This document shows, in pieces, positions 41,838 through 50,042 of a DNA stretch of 64,000 nt; position 1 is the stretch's first letter; every line of letters begins with the position of its first letter. Source of the stretch: UBA11606 sp965243715 (GTDB lineage Bacteria > Actinomycetota > Acidimicrobiia > Acidimicrobiales > Aldehydirespiratoraceae). A model generated the notes under the pieces. That model saw only the letters and a program-made list of their open reading frames with translations, made no database searches and was not told the origin of the DNA. The DNA lies in NCBI GenBank assembly GCA_965243715.1, contig CBDEVU010000018.1, positions 62,001 through 126,000 on the forward strand, given 5' to 3'. Both the position numbers and the translations under genes were made by a program.

Positions 41838-43061
41838 ATTACCTCGCGCTGCCTCTCCCGCTCCCAGGCACGACGAATCGCTCTCGCGGCTCAGGGTTTT
41901 CGTGACCCGAAACCGAGTGGCCGAGTTGATCGTCGCCACCTTCGCCGGACCATGGGTCGCTTGCAACTTTTGCAACTTGATTCGGTACCGGTTGTGATCC
42001 GAACGCAATACCTGCCCTTATTCGCTCGCCTCGGGCCCTACCCACCTGATCTACTCGACAAGATTGCGTACCGAGACGACGAATGGTTCGAGGCTTGGTG
42101 TCACGAAGCATCGCTACTGCCGGTTAAGGACGAACCTCTCTTGCGCTGGCACAAAGAACGGTGCCGGCAGGGCCAGACTTGGGCGCATCTAGTGAAACTG
42201 GCCGAGACCGACCCGACCTATATCGACGAGGTGCTTGCCCAAGTCCGTGAACGTCCTTTGACGCCCGCGGAACTGACCGATCCTCGGCCCCGCGATGGCG
42301 AGTGGTGGGGCGATCGGTCGGCGGGCTCAATGGCCCTCGACTGGCTGTTTCGCATTGGCGAGGTAGGAATCCGCCGCCGGTCTGGGTTCAGCAAAGAGTT
42401 TGACCTGTTCGACCGCATTATCCCGGCCAGCATCCGGGAACAACCCACTCCCAGCGAAGAGGACGCCCACCGAGAATTGTTGCGACGTGCCGCCGCCAGC
42501 CTCGGTGTTGCCGCCTACCCAGAGTTGGTTGACTATCACCGACTACCCAAGCGCCCCGCGAAACAGCGGTTGCGGGAATTGATTGAGAACGGTGAGATCG
42601 AAGAGGTCAGCGTCGAGGGTTGGACGCGACCGGCCTATCTCCACCCAGCGGCGATACTCCCTCGTTCGGTCGACGCCAACACCTTGCTCTCCCCCTTTGA
42701 CCCGGTTGTCTGGTGTCGGGAGAGAACTCGGCGGCTCTTTGACTTCGAGTACAAAATCGAGATCTACACCCCCGCAGCCCAGCGCCGGTACGGCTACTAT
42801 GTACTGCCGTACCTACTTGGCGACAACATCGTGGCCCGGTTGGATCTCAGAACCGACCGCACCGATGGTGTGTTGCGAGTACTCGGGGCGTTCTCCGAAC
42901 CAGAAACGTCGCAGGGCGTGGTTGTTGATGGTCTACGCCAGGCGCTCAATGAACTGGCGACTTTCGTCGGCTCGAAACGGTGGGTCGTATCCGCTGACCG
43001 AGGCGACCTTGTTGCCGCCCTGAAACGGGCCCAGCCACAGAATCCGGCCTGCTGTTACTAA
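41838..43061 (+). CDS. YcaQ/AlkZ-like winged-helix DNA glycosylase, apparent ATT start
   Basis: 407 residues if begun at ATT 41838. The first ATG in frame is at 41952, but conserved family sequence lies upstream of it in the same open frame: LSRSQARRIALAAQGF then GRVDRRHLRR, leading into LQLLQLDSVPVV. No ATG, GTG or TTG exists in that stretch back to a stop at 41802. ATT at 41838 sits six bases after TACGCT and gives the usual N-terminus and length. Family members excise bulky or crosslinked bases from DNA. Alternatives are a CTG at 41823 or a truncated protein from 41952. Confidence 0.8.
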   Translation: MTSRCLSRSQARRIALAAQGFRDPKPSGRVDRRHLRRTMGRLQLLQLDSVPVVIRTQYLPLFARLGPYPPDLLDKIAYRDDEWFEAWCHEASLLPVKDEPLLRWHKERCRQGQTWAHLVKLAETDPTYIDEVLAQVRERPLTPAELTDPRPRDGEWWGDRSAGSMALDWLFRIGEVGIRRRSGFSKEFDLFDRIIPASIREQPTPSEEDAHRELLRRAAASLGVAAYPELVDYHRLPKRPAKQRLRELIENGEIEEVSVEGWTRPAYLHPAAILPRSVDANTLLSPFDPVVWCRERTRRLFDFEYKIEIYTPAAQRRYGYYVLPYLLGDNIVARLDLRTDRTDGVLRVLGAFSEPETSQGVVVDGLRQALNELATFVGSKRWVVSADRGDLVAALKRAQPQNPACCY

Positions 43062-43429
43062 CCCGTGGAGGGGTAGGAGGTAGTCGGGATAGGCGGCGTG
43101 GTTGGATAGCCGGTACGGCGCGGGCGGAAGGTCGTTGTGGTGGTCGCAATGGTGCCGCCGGGGATAGTGATGGTGATGATGGACTCATCGACGTCATCGG
43201 CTTGAGAAGTTGACGAGTTGGTTGAGTCTGTGGAGTTGGTTGAGTCTGGCGAGTCTGTGGAGTCGGTTGAGTCTGTCGAGTCGGTTGAATCTGGCGAGTC
43301 CGAGTCGGTTGAATCTGGCGAATCTGGCGAGTCTGGCGAGTCCGAGTCGGATGGACCCGACAAGGCGCTCACGATCGCAAATATCGCGGCGAGGACAAAG
43401 AGGACAGCGACGGGGGCGGTGCGTTTCAC
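43058..43429 (-). CDS. Small secreted or anchored Ser/Asp-repeat protein
   Basis: 123 residues. A hydrophobic N-terminal segment (APVAVLFVLAAIFAIVSAL) acts as signal peptide or anchor. It is followed by about 45 residues of (S/T/P)-D repeats, then a Thr-rich proline-containing tail. This is an extracellular low-complexity stalk; Ser/Asp repeats occur in surface proteins of other bacteria. No family assigned. Start is GTG. It lies at the end of a leftward run behind a small membrane protein and a glycosyltransferase, and overlaps the glycosylase end by four bases. Confidence 0.6.
   Translation of the reverse strand: MKRTAPVAVLFVLAAIFAIVSALSGPSDSDSPDSPDSPDSTDSDSPDSTDSTDSTDSTDSPDSTNSTDSTNSSTSQADDVDESIITITIPGGTIATTTTTFRPRRTGYPTTPPIPTTSYPSTG
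43210..43345 (-). repeat. Repeats encoding Ser-Pro-Asp / Ser-Thr-Asp tract
   Basis: Degenerate 9-base units (plus-strand GAGTCTGGC, GAGTCGGTT, GAGTCTGTG) repeat about fifteen times inside the Ser/Asp-repeat gene. Copy changes stay in frame. Confidence 0.8.
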
Positions 43430-43456
43430 GACCTAAAGGATAGCGAGCCTCGTTGG

Positions 43457-43726
43457 CTAAGTAGCGCGCCCGTGCTCTCGGTCGTCACGCACAGCGGCCT
43501 TCACGGCGTAGCCCACCACAATTGCTGGCGCGAGCACTAACGAGCCAACAATCACACAGCCGATAATCACGTTGGAGACCAGCGAGGAGAACTCGATGAA
43601 GAGGCCGTAAAAAAAGATGAGTATTGCAATTCCGTACAATAAGTACCCGGCTCGCTGCCCGAGGTCGGCGAAACGGCTAGCCCGGGCACGGGAAGCAAGG
43701 ATGGGATCGGAGGCGGTTTCGGTCAT
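43457..43726 (-). CDS. Small two-helix membrane protein
   Basis: 89 residues with two strong hydrophobic helices (GYLLYGIAILIFFYGLFIEF and SNVIIGCVIVGSLVLAPAIVV) and charged ends. No family recognised. It begins six bases after the glycosyltransferase stop, so the two are probably one transcript. Confidence 0.65.
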   Translation of the reverse strand: MTETASDPILASRARASRFADLGQRAGYLLYGIAILIFFYGLFIEFSSLVSNVIIGCVIVGSLVLAPAIVVGYAVKAAVRDDREHGRAT

Positions 43727-43732
43727 CGAGTC

Positions 43733-44761
43733 CTACGGTAGCCAGCCCGCGTCGTGCAGGAGACAGCGGATCTGCTCGGTCATCGCGGAAAGCGACAAGC
43801 GGTCGCCGACAATGGCCCAGTTGTGATCATGATGTTCAGGATTGGGGGCGGTGAGGAACGCATCTAGGGCGGAGACCTCGTTGACCCCGAACCAACGAAA
43901 CCCCATTGCCCGCAACTCGTCGGCGACCCGATACGCACCAACTACGACCGGTCGACGGTAAATAGCGGCTTCGATGGGCACCATCCCGAACCCTTCCCAC
44001 CGCGATGGATAGACGACGGCGTCACAGGCGGCATAGAGATCGCGCGGCAAAGCATCTGGAGTACCCCGTCGGACAGGGCACTTCGCTTCGGCGAGTAGCG
44101 TCTCGAGGGTCGGGCCGTAGCCTTCCTCGGCGGGACCCCAAAGCCAGTACGTTCCGCCGAGTTGGGTGGCGAGGTGAACCGCGGTCGCTACGTCTTTGCG
44201 TTCGATTGCTCGGACCGGATGGGCGATCAACCGCTGGTCAGGGGAGATATCGAGCGCGTCGCGGACGGCGATACCCTGCCCGAGACGGTCGATGGGGAAG
44301 CCGTTGTAGATGCAGGTTGCTTCGATGCCGCGGTCAGAAAACTCGCGACGAGTGAGTTCGTTGATGGTGACGTGGCGCCATGCGGGATCGTCGATCGGTA
44401 ACTCGGTGACGTGTCGGAATCGTTCTCGTTGCCACGGTGGATCGTGATGGTGCATCACCGTTGGCCGACCCCCGCAGACGGCGGCCACGACCCGCGCCGC
44501 AGGGAGATTCAGCGGGATCGTACAGAGGTTCTCGATCACGATCAGATCGACATCGCGGAGCGCGGCGACGAGGTGGTCCTCGTTTGGGGGATGGGCGGCC
44601 CCGATGGCGAGGCCGAGTACGGTTCGGTCTACCGGACCTTCGCCAGCCACGGTGACGGTCTCGAATCCGAGCGTTTCAAACGCGGTCTGCCAGTGGGTAG
44701 CCGCCACCGAAACGCCATCGGGTAACCCCAACCGAAACGAGACGAAGGCGCATACAGGCAT
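43733..44761 (-). CDS. Glycosyltransferase, GT4-like
   Basis: 342 residues of GT-B fold. The C-terminal nucleotide-sugar site reads YPSRWEGFGMVPIEA, with the E-x7-E type arrangement of GT4 enzymes. The N-terminal acceptor half contains GLPDGVSVAA and a basic MHHHDPPW segment. Acceptor and donor sugars are unknown. Its ATG (44761-44759) overlaps the ATG of the divergent glycoside hydrolase on the other strand within one CATG. Confidence 0.8.
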   Translation of the reverse strand: MPVCAFVSFRLGLPDGVSVAATHWQTAFETLGFETVTVAGEGPVDRTVLGLAIGAAHPPNEDHLVAALRDVDLIVIENLCTIPLNLPAARVVAAVCGGRPTVMHHHDPPWQRERFRHVTELPIDDPAWRHVTINELTRREFSDRGIEATCIYNGFPIDRLGQGIAVRDALDISPDQRLIAHPVRAIERKDVATAVHLATQLGGTYWLWGPAEEGYGPTLETLLAEAKCPVRRGTPDALPRDLYAACDAVVYPSRWEGFGMVPIEAAIYRRPVVVGAYRVADELRAMGFRWFGVNEVSALDAFLTAPNPEHHDHNWAIVGDRLSLSAMTEQIRCLLHDAGWLP

Positions 44762-45941
44762 GGACTACACGATGCCGCCGGGTCAGGCGAACCGGGCTGT
44801 TCTGGAGGAGTTGGTCGGCGCGACCCTCGAGGCCGCGTGGGTCGATTACGGGTACACGGCCCCCAACACCGGCGTGTATCCGTGGCTGTGGCTGTGGGAC
44901 AGTTGTTTTCATGCTCTGATCTGGAACGTCCTCGGCCGCTCGGACCGTGCCACTTCCGAACTCGACGCGGTGTTCGAAAATCAGGATTCGTCGGGCTTTG
45001 TCCCACATATGGGCTACCAACTCGATCCGCAACGACCGCTGGAACTTTGGGGCCGGCGGCGGGCCTCGTCGTTGACTCAACCGCCCCTGTTTGGCCACGT
45101 GATCCGTGTTTTGGTCGAGGCGGGCGTGTCGATCACAGCCGAGCGACTGGACCAAGCAACGGCGGGCTTCAACTTCTTATTCGACAAGCGTGCTCGTGAT
45201 GAAACGGGCCTGCTGACGGTGGTGCATCCTTGGGAAACCGGCTGCGATGATTCGCCCCGGTGGGATCACTTTTGCCCCGGCGGTTTCGATCTTGGTCGGT
45301 GGCGGGCCCAGAAGATGGAGCTGCTTAGGACCTTGGAGTTCAACAATACCGGAGCACCAGTCGCCAATCCGGCGTTCGGTGCCGCGCCGGTGAGTTTTAG
45401 TGCTCTCGCGGCGTGGAACGCGATTGAGTTGGCGGCGATCACCAAAGATCTTCGCCTAGCGGTGGTGGCTCGAGAACTAGCTGATGCGGTCCTCGATCAG
45501 TGGGACTCGGCCCGCATGACTTGGGTCGATGCTGGTCCCGCGGCGCCTACTTCGGGTCGCGTCCGAACCGCCGACGCGCTGTTGGCGTTGTTGGTCTGCG
45601 ATCGGCCCGCCATGGTCGATGCGGTCGTGGGCGAACTAGGGGACTCTGCGGCATATGCGGGCCGGTTTGGCCCCCGCGGCGTGCATCCGGCGGAGTCGGT
45701 GTATGACCCGACGAGCTACTGGCGGGGCCCCGTCTGGCCCCAGATTGCCTATGGACTATGGCGAGCCACAGATGCGCTGGACACGACAGCGGGACGGCGC
45801 CTGGCTGAGTTAATCCGTACCAGCACCATCCAAGGTGCCGTACAGTCCGGGTTGGCTGAGTATTGGGATGGTGACCGCGGTGTCGGCGGCGGCGCTATCC
45901 CCCAATCCTGGAGCGGGTTAGCTCTAGTCATGGCCCTTTGA
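44760..45941 (+). CDS. Glycoside hydrolase of the trehalase/GH63-like (MGH1-type) clan
   Basis: 393 residues, an (alpha/alpha)6-barrel. WLWDSCFHALIW near residue 45 holds the likely general acid Asp, and AEYWDGDRGVGGGAIPQSWSG near the end holds the likely base Glu, as in mannosylglycerate/glucosylglycerate hydrolases. SYWRGPVWPQIAYGL is also family-typical. It may recycle a compatible-solute glycoside, possibly the product of the divergent glycosyltransferase (inference). ATG at 44760 overlaps that gene's start; ATG at 44772 is an alternative. Confidence 0.75.
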   Translation: MDYTMPPGQANRAVLEELVGATLEAAWVDYGYTAPNTGVYPWLWLWDSCFHALIWNVLGRSDRATSELDAVFENQDSSGFVPHMGYQLDPQRPLELWGRRRASSLTQPPLFGHVIRVLVEAGVSITAERLDQATAGFNFLFDKRARDETGLLTVVHPWETGCDDSPRWDHFCPGGFDLGRWRAQKMELLRTLEFNNTGAPVANPAFGAAPVSFSALAAWNAIELAAITKDLRLAVVARELADAVLDQWDSARMTWVDAGPAAPTSGRVRTADALLALLVCDRPAMVDAVVGELGDSAAYAGRFGPRGVHPAESVYDPTSYWRGPVWPQIAYGLWRATDALDTTAGRRLAELIRTSTIQGAVQSGLAEYWDGDRGVGGGAIPQSWSGLALVMAL

Positions 45942-46486
45942 CGGGTCGAGGTCCAACGGGGGCGGGCCCGCACCATGAGATTGGCAAGTACGTTCGCCAA
46001 CCCGACCAACATGATGAGATCACCAAACGACAGCACTTGCTTGGTCGCCCTGACGGGGATCACATCGCCCAGAATCTCGAGGATGGTCTGGTCGTCGGCG
46101 AGCACGCGAGATCCGTTGAGGGCGACCTGGTCGAGATCGGCGGCGGCTACTAGACCCGCACTGACTAGTGCTTCGCCGCGAACAGGAGTGGCGCCGTTGA
46201 GGGCAACGGGGACGAGGTTCACGATCACGCCGATGCTGACGACGGCCATACCGACGAGGCGTAGATTGAGCAGGCTGAAAACTAGGCCGGCGGTAAGGCT
46301 TGCCGCGATCCACCATCCGGGGTGCGGGAGAGCGAATTGATCGACGGCAAAGCCAGCCGCGAGGGCCACGATGTACAGGACGACACCGTGGATACGGGTC
46401 GAGAAGATCCCCCGCAGGCGACCGCCACGCAGCGTGCCCGCGATGAGTCCGACGGTGATGGCCACAACGATAGGGGCTAAAACCAT
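45749..46486 (-). CDS. DUF5317-like membrane protein
   Basis: 245 residues. Five or six hydrophobic helices occupy the first 180, including LRLVGMAVVSIGVIVNLVPVALNG and VLSFGDLIMLVGLANVLANLMV, resembling the actinobacterial DUF5317 family. The last 60 residues are hydrophilic, proline- and arginine-rich, and overlap the 3' end of the convergent glycoside hydrolase by 193 bases. AGGAAGG precedes the ATG. Function unknown. Confidence 0.7.
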   Translation of the reverse strand: MVLAPIVVAITVGLIAGTLRGGRLRGIFSTRIHGVVLYIVALAAGFAVDQFALPHPGWWIAASLTAGLVFSLLNLRLVGMAVVSIGVIVNLVPVALNGATPVRGEALVSAGLVAAADLDQVALNGSRVLADDQTILEILGDVIPVRATKQVLSFGDLIMLVGLANVLANLMVRARPRWTSTRQRAMTRANPLQDWGIAPPPTPRSPSQYSANPDCTAPWMVLVRINSARRRPAVVSSASVARHSP

Positions 46487-46545
46487 AGGATGGCCTTCCT
46501 AGGAACTCGCTGACGACCAGCCAGCGTATTGCGAGTGTGGATTCC

Positions 46546-47175
46546 CTACAAGCCTGCGCCGCGAGCGGTGCCCACCAAGGGATCTCGATCCGATCGTTCA
46601 ACGTAACATTGAATACCGCGATAGTTCGTCGGCGGCTCGAAGTTCGTCCGGTTGGGGGTGAATGCCCGAATTTCGAGGGCGCTGGTTTCGTAGATCGACT
46701 GGGACCAGTCCTCGAAACGCTGATAGCACGACGCTAGCGCGTAGTCCTCCATGATGTCGTCGCCGGGATAGTACGACGGACCCTCGGCGGGATAGTCGAG
46801 GAAGCCAAAAATCTGGAAGTGGTGGGGAGTGAAACAATCGAGCCGAGTGGTGCTCTCTCGCTCCCGTCCCGCGCTGAGGCCTTTGGTACGATCGAAACAC
46901 TCGTCAATCGACAAGAGATACGGGTCTATCAGGTTTTCTTGGGCCAGTGGTGGCTCGGTGGTGGTCGTGACTGGTTCGCTAACGGGCGCGGCATCGCTGA
47001 GGACATTGGGGTCTAGTTCGGCGGCCGCTTTGGTGAGTGCCGCGGCGGCCGCGGCGGCCGGATCCAACCGCAGGTCCTGGGAATCGTTGTCGGACCCACA
47101 CGCGGCGCTCACGAGGATTAAGGCAAGTACCGCGGCGACCAAACGCCAACGAAAACAGCAAGGTTGAGGAGTCAC
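46546..47175 (-). CDS. Lipoprotein with septum-formation-like domain
   Basis: 209 residues. A signal peptide ends in lipobox SAAC, followed by an Ala-rich and Thr-rich linker. The C-terminal part has paired cysteines (DECFDR, RLDCFTPHHFQIFGF, ASCYQRF, GIQCYVE) in the pattern of the actinobacterial Septum_form domain, probably two disulfides. It is exposed outside the membrane; function is unknown. Start GTG. Divergent from the ccm operon. Confidence 0.65.
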   Translation of the reverse strand: MTPQPCCFRWRLVAAVLALILVSAACGSDNDSQDLRLDPAAAAAAALTKAAAELDPNVLSDAAPVSEPVTTTTEPPLAQENLIDPYLLSIDECFDRTKGLSAGRERESTTRLDCFTPHHFQIFGFLDYPAEGPSYYPGDDIMEDYALASCYQRFEDWSQSIYETSALEIRAFTPNRTNFEPPTNYRGIQCYVERSDRDPLVGTARGAGL

Positions 47176-47234
47176 GCAATTTTCAGGATAGGGGGTGGCT
47201 GGCCCTGTCCGGTGAGAGGGATAGCTGATGGCTG

Positions 47235-47240
47235 TAGCGT
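47235..47240 (+). promoter_or_regulatory. -10-like TAGCGT, 6 bases before ccmA GTG
   Basis: TAGCGT then six bases then GTG at 47247, no Shine-Dalgarno: a leaderless start of the ccm operon. Confidence 0.45.
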
Positions 47241-47246
47241 TGCGGC

Positions 47247-47924
47247 GTGCCCGTCGTGTCCCTTGCAGGGGTTGTCGCCCTCCTCGGCAACTTTCCCGCG
47301 CTGGCGGGTATCGACCTCACCGTCGAGGAGCGAGAGATCGTGTTGGTCAGTGGGCCCAACGGCGCCGGCAAGTCGAGTTTATTGCGTCTTTGTGCGGGTT
47401 TGTTGCGGGTGGAGTCAGGGGACGCCGACGTCTTGGGTTATGACCTAGTGGCGAACCGCGGCGGAGCCCGTCGCCGGGTTGGTTTGCTGGGTCACGACAC
47501 CGCCCTTTACGACGACCTGAGCGTGGCGGAGAACTTGCGCTTCTGGGCCACCGCATCACGCCTTGACCAGCAAGCGGTGCGCCCCGCCCTCGACCGCCTC
47601 GGGGTGGCGGCGCGGCTTCACGATGTCCCGGTCAGGGTTCTCTCAGCGGGACAGCGTCGTCGAGTTGCGTTGGCCGCGATTGTGATACGCCGTCCCCGCC
47701 TCTGGCTCCTCGATGAACCCCACGCCGGACTCGACCAAGGCGGTCGTGATCTGGTTGATTCGATGGTGCGAGAAGCCGCGACGGCCGGTGCCACGGTGAT
47801 GATGGCCTCGCACGAACTTGATCGGACCGCTCCATTGGCCACCCGCCATGTCACAGTCGCGGGAGGAATCATCACCCACGACGATGGTGAAGAATCCGAC
47901 AGAAACTTTGCTGATGCTCAGTGA
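47247..47924 (+). CDS. ccmA: Cytochrome c biogenesis ABC transporter ATPase CcmA
   Basis: 225 residues. Walker A GPNGAGKSS, signature LSAGQRRRVALA, Walker B LWLLDEP and switch His in ASHEL are present. It drives the CcmABCD complex that releases haem-loaded CcmE in cytochrome c maturation. First gene of a nine-gene ccm operon. Confidence 0.9.
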   Translation: MPVVSLAGVVALLGNFPALAGIDLTVEEREIVLVSGPNGAGKSSLLRLCAGLLRVESGDADVLGYDLVANRGGARRRVGLLGHDTALYDDLSVAENLRFWATASRLDQQAVRPALDRLGVAARLHDVPVRVLSAGQRRRVALAAIVIRRPRLWLLDEPHAGLDQGGRDLVDSMVREAATAGATVMMASHELDRTAPLATRHVTVAGGIITHDDGEESDRNFADAQ

Positions 47925-48594
47925 ACTAATAACCGACGTGATCGTGGTCGCGGGTAAAGACCTTCGTATCGAGTGGCGTTCCCGGGTCACGTTCAGCCAA
48001 GTGGTGCCGTTCGCGGCGCTCGTTCTCGTCCTCTTTGGTTTTGCCCTAGACGCCAACCGACCGGTCCTTGAACGAGCAACATCGGGTTTGTTTTGGGTCA
48101 CCGTAATGTTCGTGACTACGCTCGCCGTGCAGCGGTCGACCTCGATCGAAGTCACCGACGGCGCTCGTCGCGCCCTTCTACTGGCGGGGATTGAGCCCGC
48201 GGCGGTATTTCTGGGCAAGGCCACGGCTATTGCCCTGCAACTTCTCGGCGTCGAAGTCATCTTGGTCGGCGGGGTTATTGTTCTCTACGGGGCCGAGATT
48301 GAGAACTGGCCGCTGCTAGGGGCCACATGCGTTGTTGCGACTATTGGCATTGCGTCTACCGGTAGCCTGCTAGGAGCGCTGGTCGCTGGCGTTCGGGCGC
48401 GTGAAACGGTTCTGCCGATTCTTTTGCTCCCGGTGTTGGCACCGGTGCTTATTGGTGCGACACGTGCGTTCGATGACGCACTCGGATCAGTAGCAGTTGA
48501 TGGTTGGGCCTGGCTCGGCCTGCTAGCGGGCTTCGGCGCAATTAACCTACTGCTGGGGACCGCGGCCTACGGCATCTTGCTGGAGGAAACATGA
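47914..48594 (+). CDS. ccmB: Haem exporter membrane protein CcmB
   Basis: 226 residues, six membrane helices. RIEWRSRVTFSQVVPFAAL and LPILLLPVLAPVLIGAT are family-typical. The ATG at 47914 overlaps the end of ccmA by 11 bases; an upstream ATG at 47884 is possible. It forms the membrane part of the CcmAB transporter that, with CcmC and CcmD, handles haem-CcmE. Confidence 0.87.
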   Translation: MLSELITDVIVVAGKDLRIEWRSRVTFSQVVPFAALVLVLFGFALDANRPVLERATSGLFWVTVMFVTTLAVQRSTSIEVTDGARRALLLAGIEPAAVFLGKATAIALQLLGVEVILVGGVIVLYGAEIENWPLLGATCVVATIGIASTGSLLGALVAGVRARETVLPILLLPVLAPVLIGATRAFDDALGSVAVDGWAWLGLLAGFGAINLLLGTAAYGILLEET

Positions 48595-49355
48595 ACGATT
48601 CTAAAGAAGTGCCTTTGGTCGCCGATGGCCCGGCGGGAACGGGGTCGCGCTCGACGTTTTGGCTCGGCGGGGCCGTCCTCGTGGGGTTGGTCGCCCTAGT
48701 GGGGTTGGGGTTTTTCGGAGCCCCGCCCGACGATGAGCAAGGTGACGCGGTGCGCATGATCTTCGTGCATGTTCCCTCGGCGATTTTCACTTACGTCGCC
48801 TTCGTTACGACCGCTGCGGGTTCGGTCATGTGGCTCTGGAAGCGTTCCGTGTGGTGGGACATTACCGCCCACGCGGCGGCCGAAATTGGGGTGATCTTCT
48901 GTGGACTCACCCTATTCACTGGTTCGGTTTGGGGCCGACCCACTTGGAACACGTACTGGGATTGGGGCGATGTGCGTCTCATCACCACGCTCATACTCTT
49001 TTTGTTGATGATTGGTTACCTCTCAGTGCGCTCTATGGGTGGCGACGAGCATGCAACATCAACGCGTGCCGCGATTGTTGGTTTGGTTGCGGCGGTCAAC
49101 CTGCCGGTCGTCAACCGCTCAGTGGAGTGGTGGTTTGATCGCACTCTGCACCAGAAGTCATCGCTCACCGACGGTAACCTCGAAGACCTCACCCTTTTTA
49201 CCTTGGTGGTCGGCCTAGTCGTTTGGGGATTGTTTTTTGCTTGGGCGATGATCCATCGCTTCCGACTCGGCTGGCTCGAGCGAGAATTGCGTATTGGTGA
49301 CCTCGACCAAGCAATCGCGGCGCGCCGCGCTGAAGCCCTCAGGAGCGGCAAATGA
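48591..49355 (+). CDS. ccmC: Haem handling protein CcmC
   Basis: 254 residues, six helices. The tryptophan-rich WWD motif (VWGRPTWNTYWDWGD) binds haem on the outer face, with candidate axial histidines in FVHVPSA and in the RTLHQKSS loop. It loads haem on CcmE. Four-base overlaps link it to ccmB and ccmD. Confidence 0.92.
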   Translation: MNDSKEVPLVADGPAGTGSRSTFWLGGAVLVGLVALVGLGFFGAPPDDEQGDAVRMIFVHVPSAIFTYVAFVTTAAGSVMWLWKRSVWWDITAHAAAEIGVIFCGLTLFTGSVWGRPTWNTYWDWGDVRLITTLILFLLMIGYLSVRSMGGDEHATSTRAAIVGLVAAVNLPVVNRSVEWWFDRTLHQKSSLTDGNLEDLTLFTLVVGLVVWGLFFAWAMIHRFRLGWLERELRIGDLDQAIAARRAEALRSGK

Positions 49356-49498
49356 CCCACCTTGGCTACCTCCTCGTTGGTTGGGGGGTCACCCTCGGGG
49401 CTGGGGTGATTTATTCCGTACGCCTCCTCGCCCGGGGGCGTAGCGCGTCAAATCGAATTCCCGCCCTTAGGCGTCGCTGGATGACCGCCGATGACTGA
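49352..49498 (+). CDS. ccmD: CcmD-like small membrane protein
   Basis: 48 residues: one membrane helix (GYLLVGWGVTLGAGVIYSVR) followed by a basic tail, exactly the form of CcmD, which stabilises the CcmABC-CcmE complex. ATG overlaps the ccmC stop (ATGA) and the stop overlaps the ccmE start by eight bases. Confidence 0.8.
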   Translation: MTHLGYLLVGWGVTLGAGVIYSVRLLARGRSASNRIPALRRRWMTADD

Positions 49499-50042
49499 GA
49501 TCGATGATCTCTCCCCGCAGTCGCCGCGCCCTGAGCGTCGACGCCGCCCGCGGGTGGTGCCGATGGCTATTGCTGGCCTGGTCTTTGGTGTGGCGATCGT
49601 GTTGATCCTCAACCTGCTGAGCGCTTCGTTGTTCTTCTACAACGCCGACGAGGCTTTCGAGCGACGCGAAGAACTCAGCGACGAACGTTTCACCCTGCAG
49701 GGTTCGCCCATTGGTTGCTCCATCACCGAGGGCTTCCACGGCGATGACCCGATAGTGGCGTTCAGCGTCACCTTCGGTGGACGGGCTGTTGATATCGTAC
49801 ACTTCGGCGATCCGGCCGATTTGTTCCAACCCGATGTGCCGGTGGTGCTTGACGGTGCCTGGGTCAACACGAATCCTGGCGTGGAGGGTTTTGTCGGTAT
49901 CGCCAACGATGGCTGGTACTTCGCGTCGGATCGCATGCGGGTAAAGCACGACAACGACTACAAAAACGACAGTAACTACAGCGAACGGTTAGAGGAATCT
50001 TCGGCCGCGTCGACGGCATCGGCGGAGGCGTGCGCCAGGTGA
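49491..50042 (+). CDS. ccmE: Haem chaperone CcmE
   Basis: 183 residues. An N-terminal anchor helix is followed by an OB-fold domain. The haem-attachment motif HxxxY appears as VKHDNDY near residue 155, with the histidine that covalently binds haem. A flexible acidic, Ser/Ala-rich tail ends the protein. It passes haem from CcmC to the CcmF/CcmH ligase. Confidence 0.9.
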   Translation: MTEIDDLSPQSPRPERRRRPRVVPMAIAGLVFGVAIVLILNLLSASLFFYNADEAFERREELSDERFTLQGSPIGCSITEGFHGDDPIVAFSVTFGGRAVDIVHFGDPADLFQPDVPVVLDGAWVNTNPGVEGFVGIANDGWYFASDRMRVKHDNDYKNDSNYSERLEESSAASTASAEACAR

